From NCBI GenBank assembly GCA_963815495.1, contig CAWFGW010000013.1, positions 124,001-188,000 of the forward strand: a stretch of 64,000 nucleotides of DNA, written 5' to 3'. Numbering within the stretch: the stretch's first letter is position 1; each line of letters begins with the position of its first letter. Below are positions 18,057 to 27,488 of the stretch, piece after piece. Origin of the DNA: CAWFGW01 sp963815495 (GTDB taxonomy: Bacteria; Bacteroidota; Bacteroidia; Cytophagales; JAAEPT01). The position numbers and the translations under genes were made by a program. The notes under the pieces are model-generated. The model saw nothing but the letters and a program-made list of their open reading frames with translations. It did no database searches and was not told the origin of the DNA.

Positions 18057-18551
18057 CTACTCTATCTCTATTTTTTCATGGATCACTCTTTCAAAGAAAA
18101 AATGCAACCGATACAGCTGATTTGCACCCTTCTTTTGTCCCATTTGAGCGGCTATATATAATAAAGCAGCAAGACTAACTTCTACAACCAATAAAGTTAA
18201 AACAAACGAACCTTTTCCCATTTGCCACAAGGACAAACCAATAATTAAATGAAAAAGCGCTATAACTGAGAGTGCGCCATAACCAAAGGCAAACATCACC
18301 CAAATACTTGGGTTTGGACCATATAGACCTCTAATTTCTGTGTACCCTTCTTTTTCATCTAAGGTTAAACTCAACTGCGGTGACCAATAATGCTGCTCCT
18401 GAAGTGGCACTTTGATAATTACCATATTATTTGAAAATGAACCAATACATTCATTGGTCATCTCCAGTTCTGTTTTTATTTCCTGTTTCAATTCTTCAAC
18501 AGTAGTGGAGATTTTTTTATTGAAACGTGGACGAATGAGAAAACTAGTCAT
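18057..18551 (-). CDS. Two-TM membrane protein of unknown function
   Basis: A 164-residue protein. The cytosolic-looking N-terminal half (about 1-80, with a beta-rich segment) precedes two hydrophobic segments at about 84-108 and 118-138 and a short basic tail. I see no catalytic motif and do not recognise the family. It is separated from the next gene on the same strand by 136 nt, so it may be transcribed with or independently of it. Confidence 0.65.
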   Translation of the reverse strand: MTSFLIRPRFNKKISTTVEELKQEIKTELEMTNECIGSFSNNMVIIKVPLQEQHYWSPQLSLTLDEKEGYTEIRGLYGPNPSIWVMFAFGYGALSVIALFHLIIGLSLWQMGKGSFVLTLLVVEVSLAALLYIAAQMGQKKGANQLYRLHFFFERVIHEKIEIE

Positions 18552-18679
18552 AGTTGAGACTGATTAATGTAAAAAAGTACGATAATCTCCTCAAATAAAA
18601 CATGATTTAAATTAGCTTTTGGCTTAATGAGAACCACTACATGGAAATCTTTTTGAAATTACTTTTAAGAAAAAAAGCC

Positions 18680-18910
18680 ATGGAAAATAACCACAATTTA
18701 ATCAATGAATTTCCAGAAAAAGCGCAGAAAATTCATGAACTGAAAGTTGCTGACGCTCATTTTAGAAAATTATTTGATGAGTATCACGAAGTGGACCACC
18801 ATATTCATCGAATAGAAGTAGACGCAGAGCCTACTACTGATGAACATTTAACCGAATTGCGTTTAAAGCGAGTGAATTTAAAAGACAAACTTTATCACTA
18901 CTTAAACTAA
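18680..18910 (+). CDS. YdcH/DUF465-family small protein
   Basis: A 76-residue all-helical protein from the ATG at 18680 (MENNHNLINE). The upstream in-frame ATG at 18641 would add residues outside the family. The pattern FPEKAQKIHELKVADAHFRK, then EYHEVDHHIHRIE and LKRVNLKDKLYHYL, is characteristic of the YdcH family. Its function is unknown. It is an isolated gene on the plus strand. Confidence 0.85.
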   Translation: MENNHNLINEFPEKAQKIHELKVADAHFRKLFDEYHEVDHHIHRIEVDAEPTTDEHLTELRLKRVNLKDKLYHYLN

Positions 18911-19022
18911 AAAATAAAGACCGTTTTGCCCATAAAAGAACAAGTCCGTTAATTTTTAATATTAATTTTAGCTTAACTCCCTTTGTTAGCTTTAAAGTTT
19001 GGGATTAAATGATTGTAGTGAT

Positions 19023-19535
19023 TTACCATTGGTCGATTTCTTCAAAAGCTATATGATCGCCAAAATCTTTTCCGTAATAGCTTAAAACTATCTTTTGGTT
19101 TTCATTAATTAAAAAATCACCTGTTAAAATTCGTTTATCTGTAAAAGAATTAACGTTAAAAAACCCTTTTTTCATGGTTTCAACGATGGCTCCAAGTCGA
19201 GCCATCGACTTAATCATCGCCATAAAGGAATGTTTGATGCCAAATTGGTGATACAACCGTTCTTCTGGGTCAGCAATTATGGTGAATTGTGGTTGTTGTT
19301 TACCTGCGTATTGTAAAATCTCATCTGCTGTTGACGCAAAGACAGCTACGGTGACAATCCCTTTTTTATTCCACTCTTCTTGTTTCTGAATCAACTGATG
19401 AACTCTCAAGTTGCAAAATGGACAAGAGGCTGTCCTCAAAAATGTCAGATATACTTTACGTCCTTTTAATTGTTCAATTGAAAATTCATTGCCATTAATG
19501 TCTTTCAATTGAACTGTTTCAAACTGCTTTACCAT
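19023..19535 (-). CDS. Peroxiredoxin-like AhpC/TSA-family protein
   Basis: A 170-residue thioredoxin-fold protein without signal peptide. The active-site segment TASCPFCNLRVHQL carries C38 and C41, that is CPFC in place of the classical single peroxidatic cysteine motif. The core order beta-CxxC-helix, the IADPEERLYHQFGIKHS segment and the length fit the AhpC/TSA peroxiredoxin-like family in Bacteroidota. It is probably a thiol peroxidase or reductase of the cytoplasm. The gene stands alone. Confidence 0.8.
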   Translation of the reverse strand: MVKQFETVQLKDINGNEFSIEQLKGRKVYLTFLRTASCPFCNLRVHQLIQKQEEWNKKGIVTVAVFASTADEILQYAGKQQPQFTIIADPEERLYHQFGIKHSFMAMIKSMARLGAIVETMKKGFFNVNSFTDKRILTGDFLINENQKIVLSYYGKDFGDHIAFEEIDQW

Positions 19536-19730
19536 CTTCTTTTATAGGAGTTAATTTAATTATAAACTAGTTAAGCACTTTTTGTAATTTATCGTTTCCG
19601 AATTTGTTATGAAGCAGTGAAATGTCGTGGGCAGAACATATTTTTTTGCCGCTGAACTCACTTTATAGGCAAGCAAATTTAATGTTCACTAAAAAAACCT
19701 TGTACTCCCCATCATAGAGTTAACAAAACT

Positions 19731-20414
19731 TTAGTCTAATCCTAACAGCGATTTAACACGCATAAATTCACTGGAAAGGTTTGCTCGAATTTGTATTTCT
19801 TTATGTGTAAAAGGATGTACAAACGCTAACAAGTCTGCATGCAACATCATACTATCCATGTCCCACTTTTCTTTAAAAAGTTTGTTTTGCTTGTTACAGC
19901 CATGTGGTCGATCCCCAATAATGGGGTGATGAATATGAGCGAAATGTTTCCTTATTTGGTGCATACGCCCCGTTTTTGGATATGCTTCTACCAACGAATA
20001 ACGAGAAGTTGGGTGTTTACCTTGGGGCAAATCGATTTCTACTTGCTGGAGTGTTTTATATTCGGTAATGGCGTCCTGACTGTTTCCATTTTCCTTTTTT
20101 AAGGCATAATCAATGATTCCTTCTAGTTCAGTAAACCCCCTAACAATGCTAAGGTACGTTTTACGTGTTTCACCGTTTGAAAAAAGTGCTTTCATCTGAC
20201 GATCGGCTTCATCATTTAAAGCGAATAATAATACACCAGAAGTTTTTCTATCAATCCGGTGGCAGGGAGAGACTTTTTGTCCAAGTTGGTTTCTTAAAAG
20301 CTGCAACGCAAAAACTTCGGCATCGAGAGCCAGTTTTGTGCGGTGTACTAAAAGTCCATGTGGCTTGTTGATAGCAACAAAAAACTCGTCCTGATATACT
20401 ATTTCTAATTCCAT
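19731..20414 (-). CDS. truC: RluA-family pseudouridine synthase, TruC-like
   Basis: From the ATG at 20414 (MELEIVYQDE) the protein has 227 residues; an earlier ATG at 20462 adds a hydrophobic stretch not found in the family. The catalytic motif HRIDRKTSGVLLFAL has D55, and KTGRMHQIRKHFAHIHHPIIGD is the second RluA signature. Short length and no S4 domain favour the TruC group, which makes pseudouridine 65 in tRNA. The exact target is inferred. It is divergent from the GDPD gene. Confidence 0.85.
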   Translation of the reverse strand: MELEIVYQDEFFVAINKPHGLLVHRTKLALDAEVFALQLLRNQLGQKVSPCHRIDRKTSGVLLFALNDEADRQMKALFSNGETRKTYLSIVRGFTELEGIIDYALKKENGNSQDAITEYKTLQQVEIDLPQGKHPTSRYSLVEAYPKTGRMHQIRKHFAHIHHPIIGDRPHGCNKQNKLFKEKWDMDSMMLHADLLAFVHPFTHKEIQIRANLSSEFMRVKSLLGLD

Positions 20415-20512
20415 AATTATAGCGGTCACAAAGAAAATGATTTCAAAAGCAAAAAAAGCCATTCCGAAAGACTATTTGTATTCTTATATTGGGTAGTGAT
20501 AAAAGTGCGATT

Positions 20513-21325
20513 ATGAGTTCAACTATTCAAATACATGGTCATCGAGGTTGTCGGGGATATTACCCTGAAAATACCATCGAAGGTTTTAAGTTAGCACTTG
20601 AATTAGGAGCTACTGCGGTTGAATTGGATATTGTTGTGTCTAAAGATAATCAACTGATTGTCTCGCATGAACCCTATATGAATCACCTTTTTTGTCAGGA
20701 TAAAGATGGAAATCAAGTATCCGAAAAAAAAGGCAAGGAAATCAATCTCTACAACATGACCTTATCAGAGATTCAACAATTTAACTGCGGTGCCCGCATA
20801 GACAACAAATACCCCGAACAGAAAAAAGTAAAGGCGCATAAACCAAGTTTGGAAGAAGTAGTAACAGCTTTACCCAATCATACTTTTTTAAATATAGAAG
20901 TAAAATCTGAGCGACAATGGTACGGTACTTACCAACCCGAGACCGAAGAATATGCTCGCTTAGTAGCTGATTTCATCGCTAAGCATCATCTATATTCACG
21001 TTGTTTGGTGCAGTCGTTTGATCCACAGTTTTTAAATGATTTTTATAAACAGGTTGCGGAAAAGGTAACGATTGGTTTGTTAGTAGAATGTGTGTTAGAC
21101 CCTGAAAAACAACTGAAATCAATAGATTTTAAACCAACCTACTTTAATCCTGATTATACCTTATTAAAAAAAGAACATTTGGAATTCTTGAAAAGTAAGG
21201 GGATAAAAACTTTGGTATGGACAGTCAATCAACCCAAAGACATTGAGTTAATGATGGCGCTAGGTGTGGATGGTATCATCTCTGATTATCCGGATAGGGT
21301 GGTGGAATTAAAAAAGAAATTGTAG
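20513..21325 (+). CDS. Glycerophosphodiester phosphodiesterase
   Basis: A 270-residue TIM-barrel enzyme (start ATG at 20513; a TTG at 20489 is less likely). GDPD motifs are HGHRG (H10, R11), PENTIEGF (E19, N20), VELDIVVS (E38, D40) and SHEP (H52). The C-terminal part has TLVWTVNQP and GVDGIISDYPD, as in UgpQ/GlpQ proteins. No signal peptide is seen, so it is cytoplasmic. It hydrolyses glycerophosphodiesters to glycerol-3-phosphate, the substrate of GlpD encoded at 55.8 kb. Confidence 0.93.
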   Translation: MSSTIQIHGHRGCRGYYPENTIEGFKLALELGATAVELDIVVSKDNQLIVSHEPYMNHLFCQDKDGNQVSEKKGKEINLYNMTLSEIQQFNCGARIDNKYPEQKKVKAHKPSLEEVVTALPNHTFLNIEVKSERQWYGTYQPETEEYARLVADFIAKHHLYSRCLVQSFDPQFLNDFYKQVAEKVTIGLLVECVLDPEKQLKSIDFKPTYFNPDYTLLKKEHLEFLKSKGIKTLVWTVNQPKDIELMMALGVDGIISDYPDRVVELKKKL

Positions 21326-21648
21326 AAAATCATAAAATCTTCTTTTCGAGATTGGCAATTCAATCTCGTTTAGTTTACCATAGTTAAAAAGCGGATTATA
21401 AATCCTTTTCTATCTGTACTTAGGGATTGCAAATCGCTAAGAATCACTCAATATAGGATTCTTAGAACTATTTTCTATAATCCCAGACTTCCACCATATA
21501 AGCCATTCCCAACTCATAGAATACAGCACTTGCGAATTCATATCTCTCTTATGAACTTCCGACAACAAAGGAACACCTATTGCAAGCCTACAATTTCGTT
21601 TCTATCTCAATGAGATTCTTCCCTTTGGTCAGAATGACGGTATAGATA
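21326..21648. other. Intergenic stretch with a dispersed repeat copy
   Basis: This 323-nt gap between convergent genes has no credible reading frame. It contains AGGATTCTTAGAAC-type imperfect palindromes and, at 21612-21640, a GAGATTCTTCCC...AGAATGACGG element related to the repeats near 31.8 kb. No hairpin with a T-run was found that would clearly terminate either neighbour. Confidence 0.5.
21612..21640. repeat. Dispersed GAGATT...AATGACGG element
   Basis: The sequence begins GAGATTC and ends AGAATGACGG over 29 nt. It shares both ends with two elements at 31841 and 31890. Such elements are scattered between genes in many bacteria; the copy number in this genome is not visible here. Confidence 0.5.
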
Positions 21649-24573
21649 TTACTTCAGCGCTTCAAATAAAATTTCTACAGGGTGCTTCGCTTTCCGGTCG
21701 GTACCATCTTTAATCTGGTGACGACATGAAGTTCCTGTAGCAGCAATGATAGTAGTTTGTTCAGCCTTACGTACCGCTGGAAACAACACCAACTCCCCTA
21801 TTTGCATAGAAATATCATACTTATCGGCATCATAACCGAATGAACCCGACATTCCGCAACAACCAGTAGCCAATACTTCAACGCTGTAATTCGTTGGCAA
21901 GCTCAATATGGTTTTTGAAGGAATATTGGAAGACAATGCTTTTTGGTGGCAGTGGCCATGAAATATCACATGTTTTGATTCACTGGTAAATTGGTCCGCT
22001 GTGATGTTCCCTTTTTTGATTTCTGATTCCAAAAACTCATCGATTAAGAAGGTTTGTTTTGCTACTTTTAGAGCAGTTATTTTCTCCACTTTCTCGACTA
22101 GTTTGGGATATTCATCTCTAAAAGAAAGAATCGCTGATGGTTCAATACCAATTAAGACCTCACCTTCTTTTAACAAGTTTTTTACGATACTTACATTTTC
22201 TTCTGCTACTTTTTTCGCATGATCCAACAATCCTTTAGACATGGCTGGTCGTGCACTTTCTTTTAGAGGGGCAATAGCAATATCATAACCTAGTTTGGTC
22301 AACAATTTAAGGGCAGTTATACCAATCGTTACATCATTGTAATTAATGATTTCATCCGCGAAGAAATGTACTTTTCCTAAGTCTTTGTCTCCCTTTTCAA
22401 GCGATGACTTATGCTTTTTATACCATGCTTTCAAGGTAATGTTATGCAAAGTAGGAATCTCTCTTTTTTGAGAAACACCCATCATTGACTTCACAAGATT
22501 TTTCACACCGGGTAAAGTCACTCCTAAATTATATAACCATGGTGCTTTAGAAAACAACTCGTTCGTTTTGGCAATATCACCTATCATCTTTGATTGAAAC
22601 GGAACCCCATTAGACTTGTAATATTGATGTAAAAACTCCGACTTCATGGTTGCCACATCTACGTTGGAAGGGCAATCGCTAGAACAGCCTTTACAACTTA
22701 AACATAGCTCCATCACTTCTTTAATTTCTTCGTGATCAAACCTGTTTTCTTTAGTAGAGTGCGTTAAGTATTCACGCAACACATTTGCGCGTGCCCGTGT
22801 GGTATCTTTTTCATTTCGGGTAGCCATGTAACTTGGACACATGGTGCCTCCAGAAAGGTGTGTTTTTCTACACACTCCAGTTCCATTGCACTGCTCAGCC
22901 ATGCGCAGGATGCCAAAGGTTTCGGAGAAGTCAATAGTGGTAGTAATCTCAGGAGTCTTTGCATCTTTTTCGTAGCGCAGAAACTCATTCATGGCTGGCG
23001 CATCAACAATTTTTCCTGGATTAAAAATGTTGTTTGGATCCCAAGCTTTTTTGACTGACTTAATCAATTCATAGTTGTGGCTGCCAATCATTTTTTCGAT
23101 AAATGGCGCCCTTACCCGACCATCGCCATGCTCACCACTCATGGAACCACCATATTTTTTCACTAAGGTGGCTACATCGTCTGTGATTTTAAAAAACAGT
23201 TCACGATCGCTACTTTTTTTCAAGTCGAGAATAGGTCGAAGGTGAATTTCTCCATCACCAGCGTGGGCATAATAAATACTTTTTTTTCCGTAGCTGGCCA
23301 TGATTTTAGCAAACTCCGCAATAAACTCCGGCAAATCTTCTACGGTGACTGCAGTATCTTCGATACAGGCTACCCCTTTATCATCACCAGGGATATTCCC
23401 TAATAAACCCAACCCTGCAGCCCGCAAGCTCCAGACTTTTTTAGTGTCTTCACCCCACACAATAGGAAATGCATAACCAAAACCAGCTGTTTGTACTTCT
23501 GCTATTATTTTATCGCATAAGACTTGAATTTCTTCTTTTGTCTCACGCTCAAACTCCACACATAATACTGCCTCAGGATCACCTTCCACAAAGTAGCGAT
23601 TAGCATTTTGTTCCTTGTTGTTTTTAGTACAGTCTAAGATCACTTTATCCATTAACTCACTTGCGCCAGGCTTGTGTTTCATGGCAATGCGATTGGCACG
23701 TAATGAATGGTCAATACTTTCACTATGAATAGCTAGCACCCCTATTTCTTTAGGAGGCAAATCGACTAAATTGATTTTAATTTCTGTAGTAAATGCTAAG
23801 GTACCTTCAGAACCTGCTAATAACTTACAGAAGTTAAAACTGTCTTTACCCTCTGTAAAAACTTCTGACTCTAACAGTACGTCAATCGCATATCCTGTAT
23901 TTCTCCGGTTAATTTCAGGTTTAGGAAACTCTTTTCGTATTTCTTGTTGATTGGCCTGGTCTTCTAATATTTTTTTTGTGTGCCGATATACTTGACCTTC
24001 TAATGTATCCAAAACACACTTTTGCTCAAATGTTTCTTTAGTTATTTTCCCGAAATGGACTTCTTGTCCATCCGCTAAAATTGTTTCTAATTCTAATAAG
24101 TGATCGCGAGTGGTTCCATATAAAGGTGAGTGAGTACCACATGAATTGTTACCCACCATTCCTCCTATCATACAACGGTTGGATGTACTCGTTTCTGGAG
24201 CAAAGAACAACCCGTATTGTTTTAGATATTTGTTTAAGTCATCGCGAATAACTCCTGGCTGCACGCGCACCCATTTTTCTTCTTTGTTGACTTCTATTAC
24301 TTGTGTGAAGTATTTAGAAACGTCAACAATAATTCCAGCTCCCACTACTTGTCCTGCAAGCGAAGTACCTGCTGTTCGTGGTATTAAAGGTGTTTTTGTT
24401 TCGTTAGCAAAACGAATTAATTTCTTGATATCCTCTTTGTTTTTGGGACGTGCTACCGCTGTTGGCATTTCTCGGTAAACCGAAGCATCTGTAGCGTAAG
24501 CGGTACGTTGAACAGCGTCTGTATATAAATCACCTTCTAATTGGCTTTTAAGCTCCTTTAATTTTGCTAACAT
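21649..24573 (-). CDS. FAD-linked oxidase / Fe-S oxidoreductase fusion (D-lactate or 2-hydroxyglutarate dehydrogenase-like)
   Basis: About 974 residues from the ATG at 24573; an ATG three codons upstream (24582) is also possible. The N-terminal half is a GlcD-type FAD-binding oxidase with PRTAGTSLAGQVVG, the GGMVGNNSCGTHSP segment and a C-terminal HAGDGEIHLRP. The C-terminal half is a GlpC-type iron-sulphur unit with a first cluster around CNGTGVC...GTMCPS, a second CLSCKGCSSDCPS, and CCG-domain motifs (HGHCHQKALS and ATGCCGMSGSFGYD). This layout matches YdiJ/Dld-II-type dehydrogenases that oxidise D-2-hydroxyacids and pass electrons on. The exact substrate is not determined by sequence. Confidence 0.9.
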   Translation of the reverse strand: MLAKLKELKSQLEGDLYTDAVQRTAYATDASVYREMPTAVARPKNKEDIKKLIRFANETKTPLIPRTAGTSLAGQVVGAGIIVDVSKYFTQVIEVNKEEKWVRVQPGVIRDDLNKYLKQYGLFFAPETSTSNRCMIGGMVGNNSCGTHSPLYGTTRDHLLELETILADGQEVHFGKITKETFEQKCVLDTLEGQVYRHTKKILEDQANQQEIRKEFPKPEINRRNTGYAIDVLLESEVFTEGKDSFNFCKLLAGSEGTLAFTTEIKINLVDLPPKEIGVLAIHSESIDHSLRANRIAMKHKPGASELMDKVILDCTKNNKEQNANRYFVEGDPEAVLCVEFERETKEEIQVLCDKIIAEVQTAGFGYAFPIVWGEDTKKVWSLRAAGLGLLGNIPGDDKGVACIEDTAVTVEDLPEFIAEFAKIMASYGKKSIYYAHAGDGEIHLRPILDLKKSSDRELFFKITDDVATLVKKYGGSMSGEHGDGRVRAPFIEKMIGSHNYELIKSVKKAWDPNNIFNPGKIVDAPAMNEFLRYEKDAKTPEITTTIDFSETFGILRMAEQCNGTGVCRKTHLSGGTMCPSYMATRNEKDTTRARANVLREYLTHSTKENRFDHEEIKEVMELCLSCKGCSSDCPSNVDVATMKSEFLHQYYKSNGVPFQSKMIGDIAKTNELFSKAPWLYNLGVTLPGVKNLVKSMMGVSQKREIPTLHNITLKAWYKKHKSSLEKGDKDLGKVHFFADEIINYNDVTIGITALKLLTKLGYDIAIAPLKESARPAMSKGLLDHAKKVAEENVSIVKNLLKEGEVLIGIEPSAILSFRDEYPKLVEKVEKITALKVAKQTFLIDEFLESEIKKGNITADQFTSESKHVIFHGHCHQKALSSNIPSKTILSLPTNYSVEVLATGCCGMSGSFGYDADKYDISMQIGELVLFPAVRKAEQTTIIAATGTSCRHQIKDGTDRKAKHPVEILFEALK

Positions 24574-24594
24574 TGTAATCATCTAATGAGAGGA

Positions 24595-24622
24595 CAAAGA
24601 TAATAATATATCAATATCTCAA
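24595..24622 (-). promoter_or_regulatory. Promoter of the FAD/Fe-S dehydrogenase gene
   Basis: On the minus strand TTG (24620-24622), a 17-nt spacer and TATCTTTG (24595-24602) fit the Bacteroidota TTG/TAnnTTTG promoter. Transcription would start only a few nucleotides before the ATG at 24582 and about 16 nt before the one at 24573, which favours the latter. Confidence 0.55.
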
Positions 24623-24645
24623 CTTCATTCGTTTAAAGAGGGTTC

Positions 24646-25998
24646 ATGAAAAAAAACAAATTCATCAAATGGCTTTTCATCTGTGCAAGTACAGTGATTG
24701 TCTTAGTAATCTTGCTTCTCAAGCAAGTCGAATCGCCTTCATATCCAACACAATCCTATTATAAAAAAACAATAACAGCCTTAGATTCGGCATTCAATCA
24801 ACTAGACCAAACTTCCAACGAACTGGTATTAGCAGGTTGGGATAAACAAAATATCACACCTAATAAACCTGTTCGAATTGTTGGTTATGGCATTCAAGAT
24901 GATTTTGAACGGGTAAATGATTCTATTTATGTACGAACTACCGTTTTTTCTCAAGGAAAAAAACGATTTGCTCTTATTTCCTATGATCTATTGTTTGTCC
25001 ATCCAAACGTTGTTGATCGAGTAGCTAATGAATTACTTTCTAAACATATACACTTAGATGGGATTTATTATGCAGCAACACACTCCCATAATTCATTTGG
25101 GGGCTGGGGGTTTAATCGCTTATTTGACGAAGTGATTTTAGATGGAGAAGAAGACCATGTGATTCAATTAATAGTCAATCAAACCATCGAGTCGATTAAT
25201 AACTCCATCAACAACCTTGACTCCACCTTAATTAGTTCTGGTTCATTCAATTTTGAAAAATTTATACGCAACAGAATTCCCGGTGAAGAAGCGCTTGACC
25301 CATGGATGCATGTCATACAACTCGTTCACCCCACACAAAAAGATACCGCACTCATCGCCACTTTTTCTGCCCATGCAACGTGTTTGTTTTCTATTATGGA
25401 TAAAAATGTATTGTCAGGTGACTACCCTGGGATGATGAGCAAAGCATACGAAAATGTAAACAAACAATTTACCTTTTGTGCTGGAGGAGTGGCTTCTTTT
25501 AGCCCAAGAAATACTAAAAGTGCTCTAAAAGAAACTGAAACATATGCTCAACAAATGCTAAAACCACTTATTGACTCTATATCCACCATCACCCCAAAAA
25601 AAACCACTCAACTTAGTTTTTTTAAAACCCCTTTATATTTGCCTGAACCCATTTTTAGAATTGGCGACAACTATCAATTAAGACCCTGGCTCTTTAAAAG
25701 CACTATAGGCTTTGTTCAACCGCATTTACAGTTTCTGAGAATAGGGCACGTCAGGTTTTTAGGTTTCCCTGGTGAAATATCAGGAGAACTCTACCAAGAA
25801 GAGCTTGAAAAAGCTAAAGAAAAAAATGTATCTTTAGTCATTACAAGTCTAAACGGTAATTATACTGGCTATTTTATGCCTCAAAGCTATTACCAGACTA
25901 AAACTTGTCATGAATTAAGAGAAATGAATTGGTTCGGACCCCAAAGTGGTCAATATTTTAAAGATCTAATTCATCATATAATAGACCATATAAACTAA
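24646..25998 (+). CDS. Neutral/alkaline ceramidase-like protein, membrane-anchored or secreted
   Basis: A 450-residue protein with one N-terminal hydrophobic segment (about 8-26) after a Lys-rich start. The N-terminal domain has the neutral ceramidase pattern: AGWDKQNITP, a GYG turn, RFALISYDLLFV, and the zinc/active-site segment YYAATHSHNSFGG, followed by FSAHATCLFS and SGDYPGMMS. It is shorter than classical neutral ceramidases (about 650-750 residues) and lacks most of their C-terminal immunoglobulin-like domain. It may hydrolyse sphingolipid-like or other amides in the envelope; the substrate is inferred. The next gene starts 7 nt downstream, so the two are probably one operon. Confidence 0.75.
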   Translation: MKKNKFIKWLFICASTVIVLVILLLKQVESPSYPTQSYYKKTITALDSAFNQLDQTSNELVLAGWDKQNITPNKPVRIVGYGIQDDFERVNDSIYVRTTVFSQGKKRFALISYDLLFVHPNVVDRVANELLSKHIHLDGIYYAATHSHNSFGGWGFNRLFDEVILDGEEDHVIQLIVNQTIESINNSINNLDSTLISSGSFNFEKFIRNRIPGEEALDPWMHVIQLVHPTQKDTALIATFSAHATCLFSIMDKNVLSGDYPGMMSKAYENVNKQFTFCAGGVASFSPRNTKSALKETETYAQQMLKPLIDSISTITPKKTTQLSFFKTPLYLPEPIFRIGDNYQLRPWLFKSTIGFVQPHLQFLRIGHVRFLGFPGEISGELYQEELEKAKEKNVSLVITSLNGNYTGYFMPQSYYQTKTCHELREMNWFGPQSGQYFKDLIHHIIDHIN

Positions 25999-26005
25999 TT
26001 ATTTT

Positions 26006-27457
26006 ATGGCGTATACTATGTCAAAATTAACTCGGATAATTTTTCAACTATCCGACCAAGAGTACGAAAAACTTTATCATTCTTTGGTTGATAGCGAGGC
26101 TTTAAAATCAGCTGATTTGTTGAAAATTCTTAGAGAAGAACAACTTGAAGAACCAGCTATCTTAGTAAGGTTAGATGTTTCATCCAATGCCTATTATGCT
26201 CTTCGATCTCGCTTAAATAATAGAATTGAATCGTTTTATTTAGAACAGCTAGAAGGTGGAAAAAATGAACTTTACAGGCAGGTAGTTAACATTAATGAAC
26301 TAGTCCTAACCAAAAGTAGAACAATTGCTATTGCTACACTTAAAAAACTTGAAAAAGAACTAGCAAACAATGATTTGTTTCACGAATTAACACTGGTTTA
26401 TCAAGCACTTAAAAAGCTACATGTAAATACACCTGAACATTTTCAATACTCCCAACTTTATAATAAACACAGTGCGCAGCTTTTAGCTTTTGAAAAAACA
26501 GAAACATTGACAGCTGAATATTTCAAAAGTTACAATCAGGGTTTATTGGAAATGAACATATCTGAACACCAAGAAGTTAAATTAATAAGAGATTCAATCG
26601 ATTCCATAAACAACCGGTACAATTCACATAGAATACTGACACTTAAATCTTTAAGCTTTCTTTTTAGTCAAATTATCACGCCTACTAAAGACAAAAAAGG
26701 TAAGGCTATCATGAACCGTTTTGATGAACTAGAAAAGATTTTCAAACTATACAACAACGACTTGTTATATAACCATCTTCAATGGGTGGTAACTTACCTT
26801 AAACTTCTCCATGCATTTTCGCTTAAAAAAGAAAATGATGTTGATGCAATTATTAAAGAACTTGACCCTATTTCTAGTAGGTTACTCACTAACTACTCTT
26901 CTTTTTGTTCTCCTGCTTATTATTTATTAATCAAACTCGAACATTCTATTAAAAACAATAAAGTTTATCGTCTTGAAAAACTCAACGAATCGATATATCG
27001 AAATTATGATGAAGATAGTGCCTACCTATTATCTTGTACAGTATATTATTTCTATCGATCGTATTGTTGTTTTTACAGTGGAAATAATGAAGACGCAATA
27101 CAGTGGGTTGAAAAAGCAATCTCTCTTCTTAACATCAAAGAACACGAGCGGCTTTTAGTTGATTTAAAACTTACTTCTGCAGGATTTTCTTTTGTTAACA
27201 ATGATTTTGAAACGGTTCTAAATCAAGTAAACTATGTACAACGGATATTGAGAATATCAGAAAAAAGTAATTTTGAATATGCCTATTCATTCATGAAAAT
27301 GATTAAATCAGCGTTTTCAAATATTGAGTTTGATAAAAAATATCGAAAATTTGAATCCGCTAAAAAACAGTTTATTGAATCAGAAAAACCTTTTCAAAGT
27401 CCTTTACGTTTCTTTGACATAAGTAAAATCGAATGCCCTAACAATGTTCAACAATAA
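26006..27457 (+). CDS. Unrecognised alpha-helical solenoid-like protein
   Basis: A 483-residue protein with no signal peptide or membrane segment. It is almost wholly predicted helix with hydrophobic heptad-like spacing and a few TPR-like pairs near the C terminus (for example CCFYSGNNEDAIQWVEKAIS and then FVNNDFETVLNQVNYVQRIL). I do not recognise a named family. It follows the ceramidase-like gene by 7 nt and precedes a secreted lipocalin-like gene by 31 nt on the same strand, suggesting one transcription unit. A second ATG four codons in is an alternative start. Confidence 0.7.
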   Translation: MAYTMSKLTRIIFQLSDQEYEKLYHSLVDSEALKSADLLKILREEQLEEPAILVRLDVSSNAYYALRSRLNNRIESFYLEQLEGGKNELYRQVVNINELVLTKSRTIAIATLKKLEKELANNDLFHELTLVYQALKKLHVNTPEHFQYSQLYNKHSAQLLAFEKTETLTAEYFKSYNQGLLEMNISEHQEVKLIRDSIDSINNRYNSHRILTLKSLSFLFSQIITPTKDKKGKAIMNRFDELEKIFKLYNNDLLYNHLQWVVTYLKLLHAFSLKKENDVDAIIKELDPISSRLLTNYSSFCSPAYYLLIKLEHSIKNNKVYRLEKLNESIYRNYDEDSAYLLSCTVYYFYRSYCCFYSGNNEDAIQWVEKAISLLNIKEHERLLVDLKLTSAGFSFVNNDFETVLNQVNYVQRILRISEKSNFEYAYSFMKMIKSAFSNIEFDKKYRKFESAKKQFIESEKPFQSPLRFFDISKIECPNNVQQ

Positions 27458-27488
27458 GATAAAAATATTTTAAAATAACCTATTTATT

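Noticed and set aside
21326..21648. Possible small RNA or gene between GDPD and the FAD/Fe-S dehydrogenase
   Set aside because: No promoter plus terminator pair and no credible frame; only repeat-like sequence.
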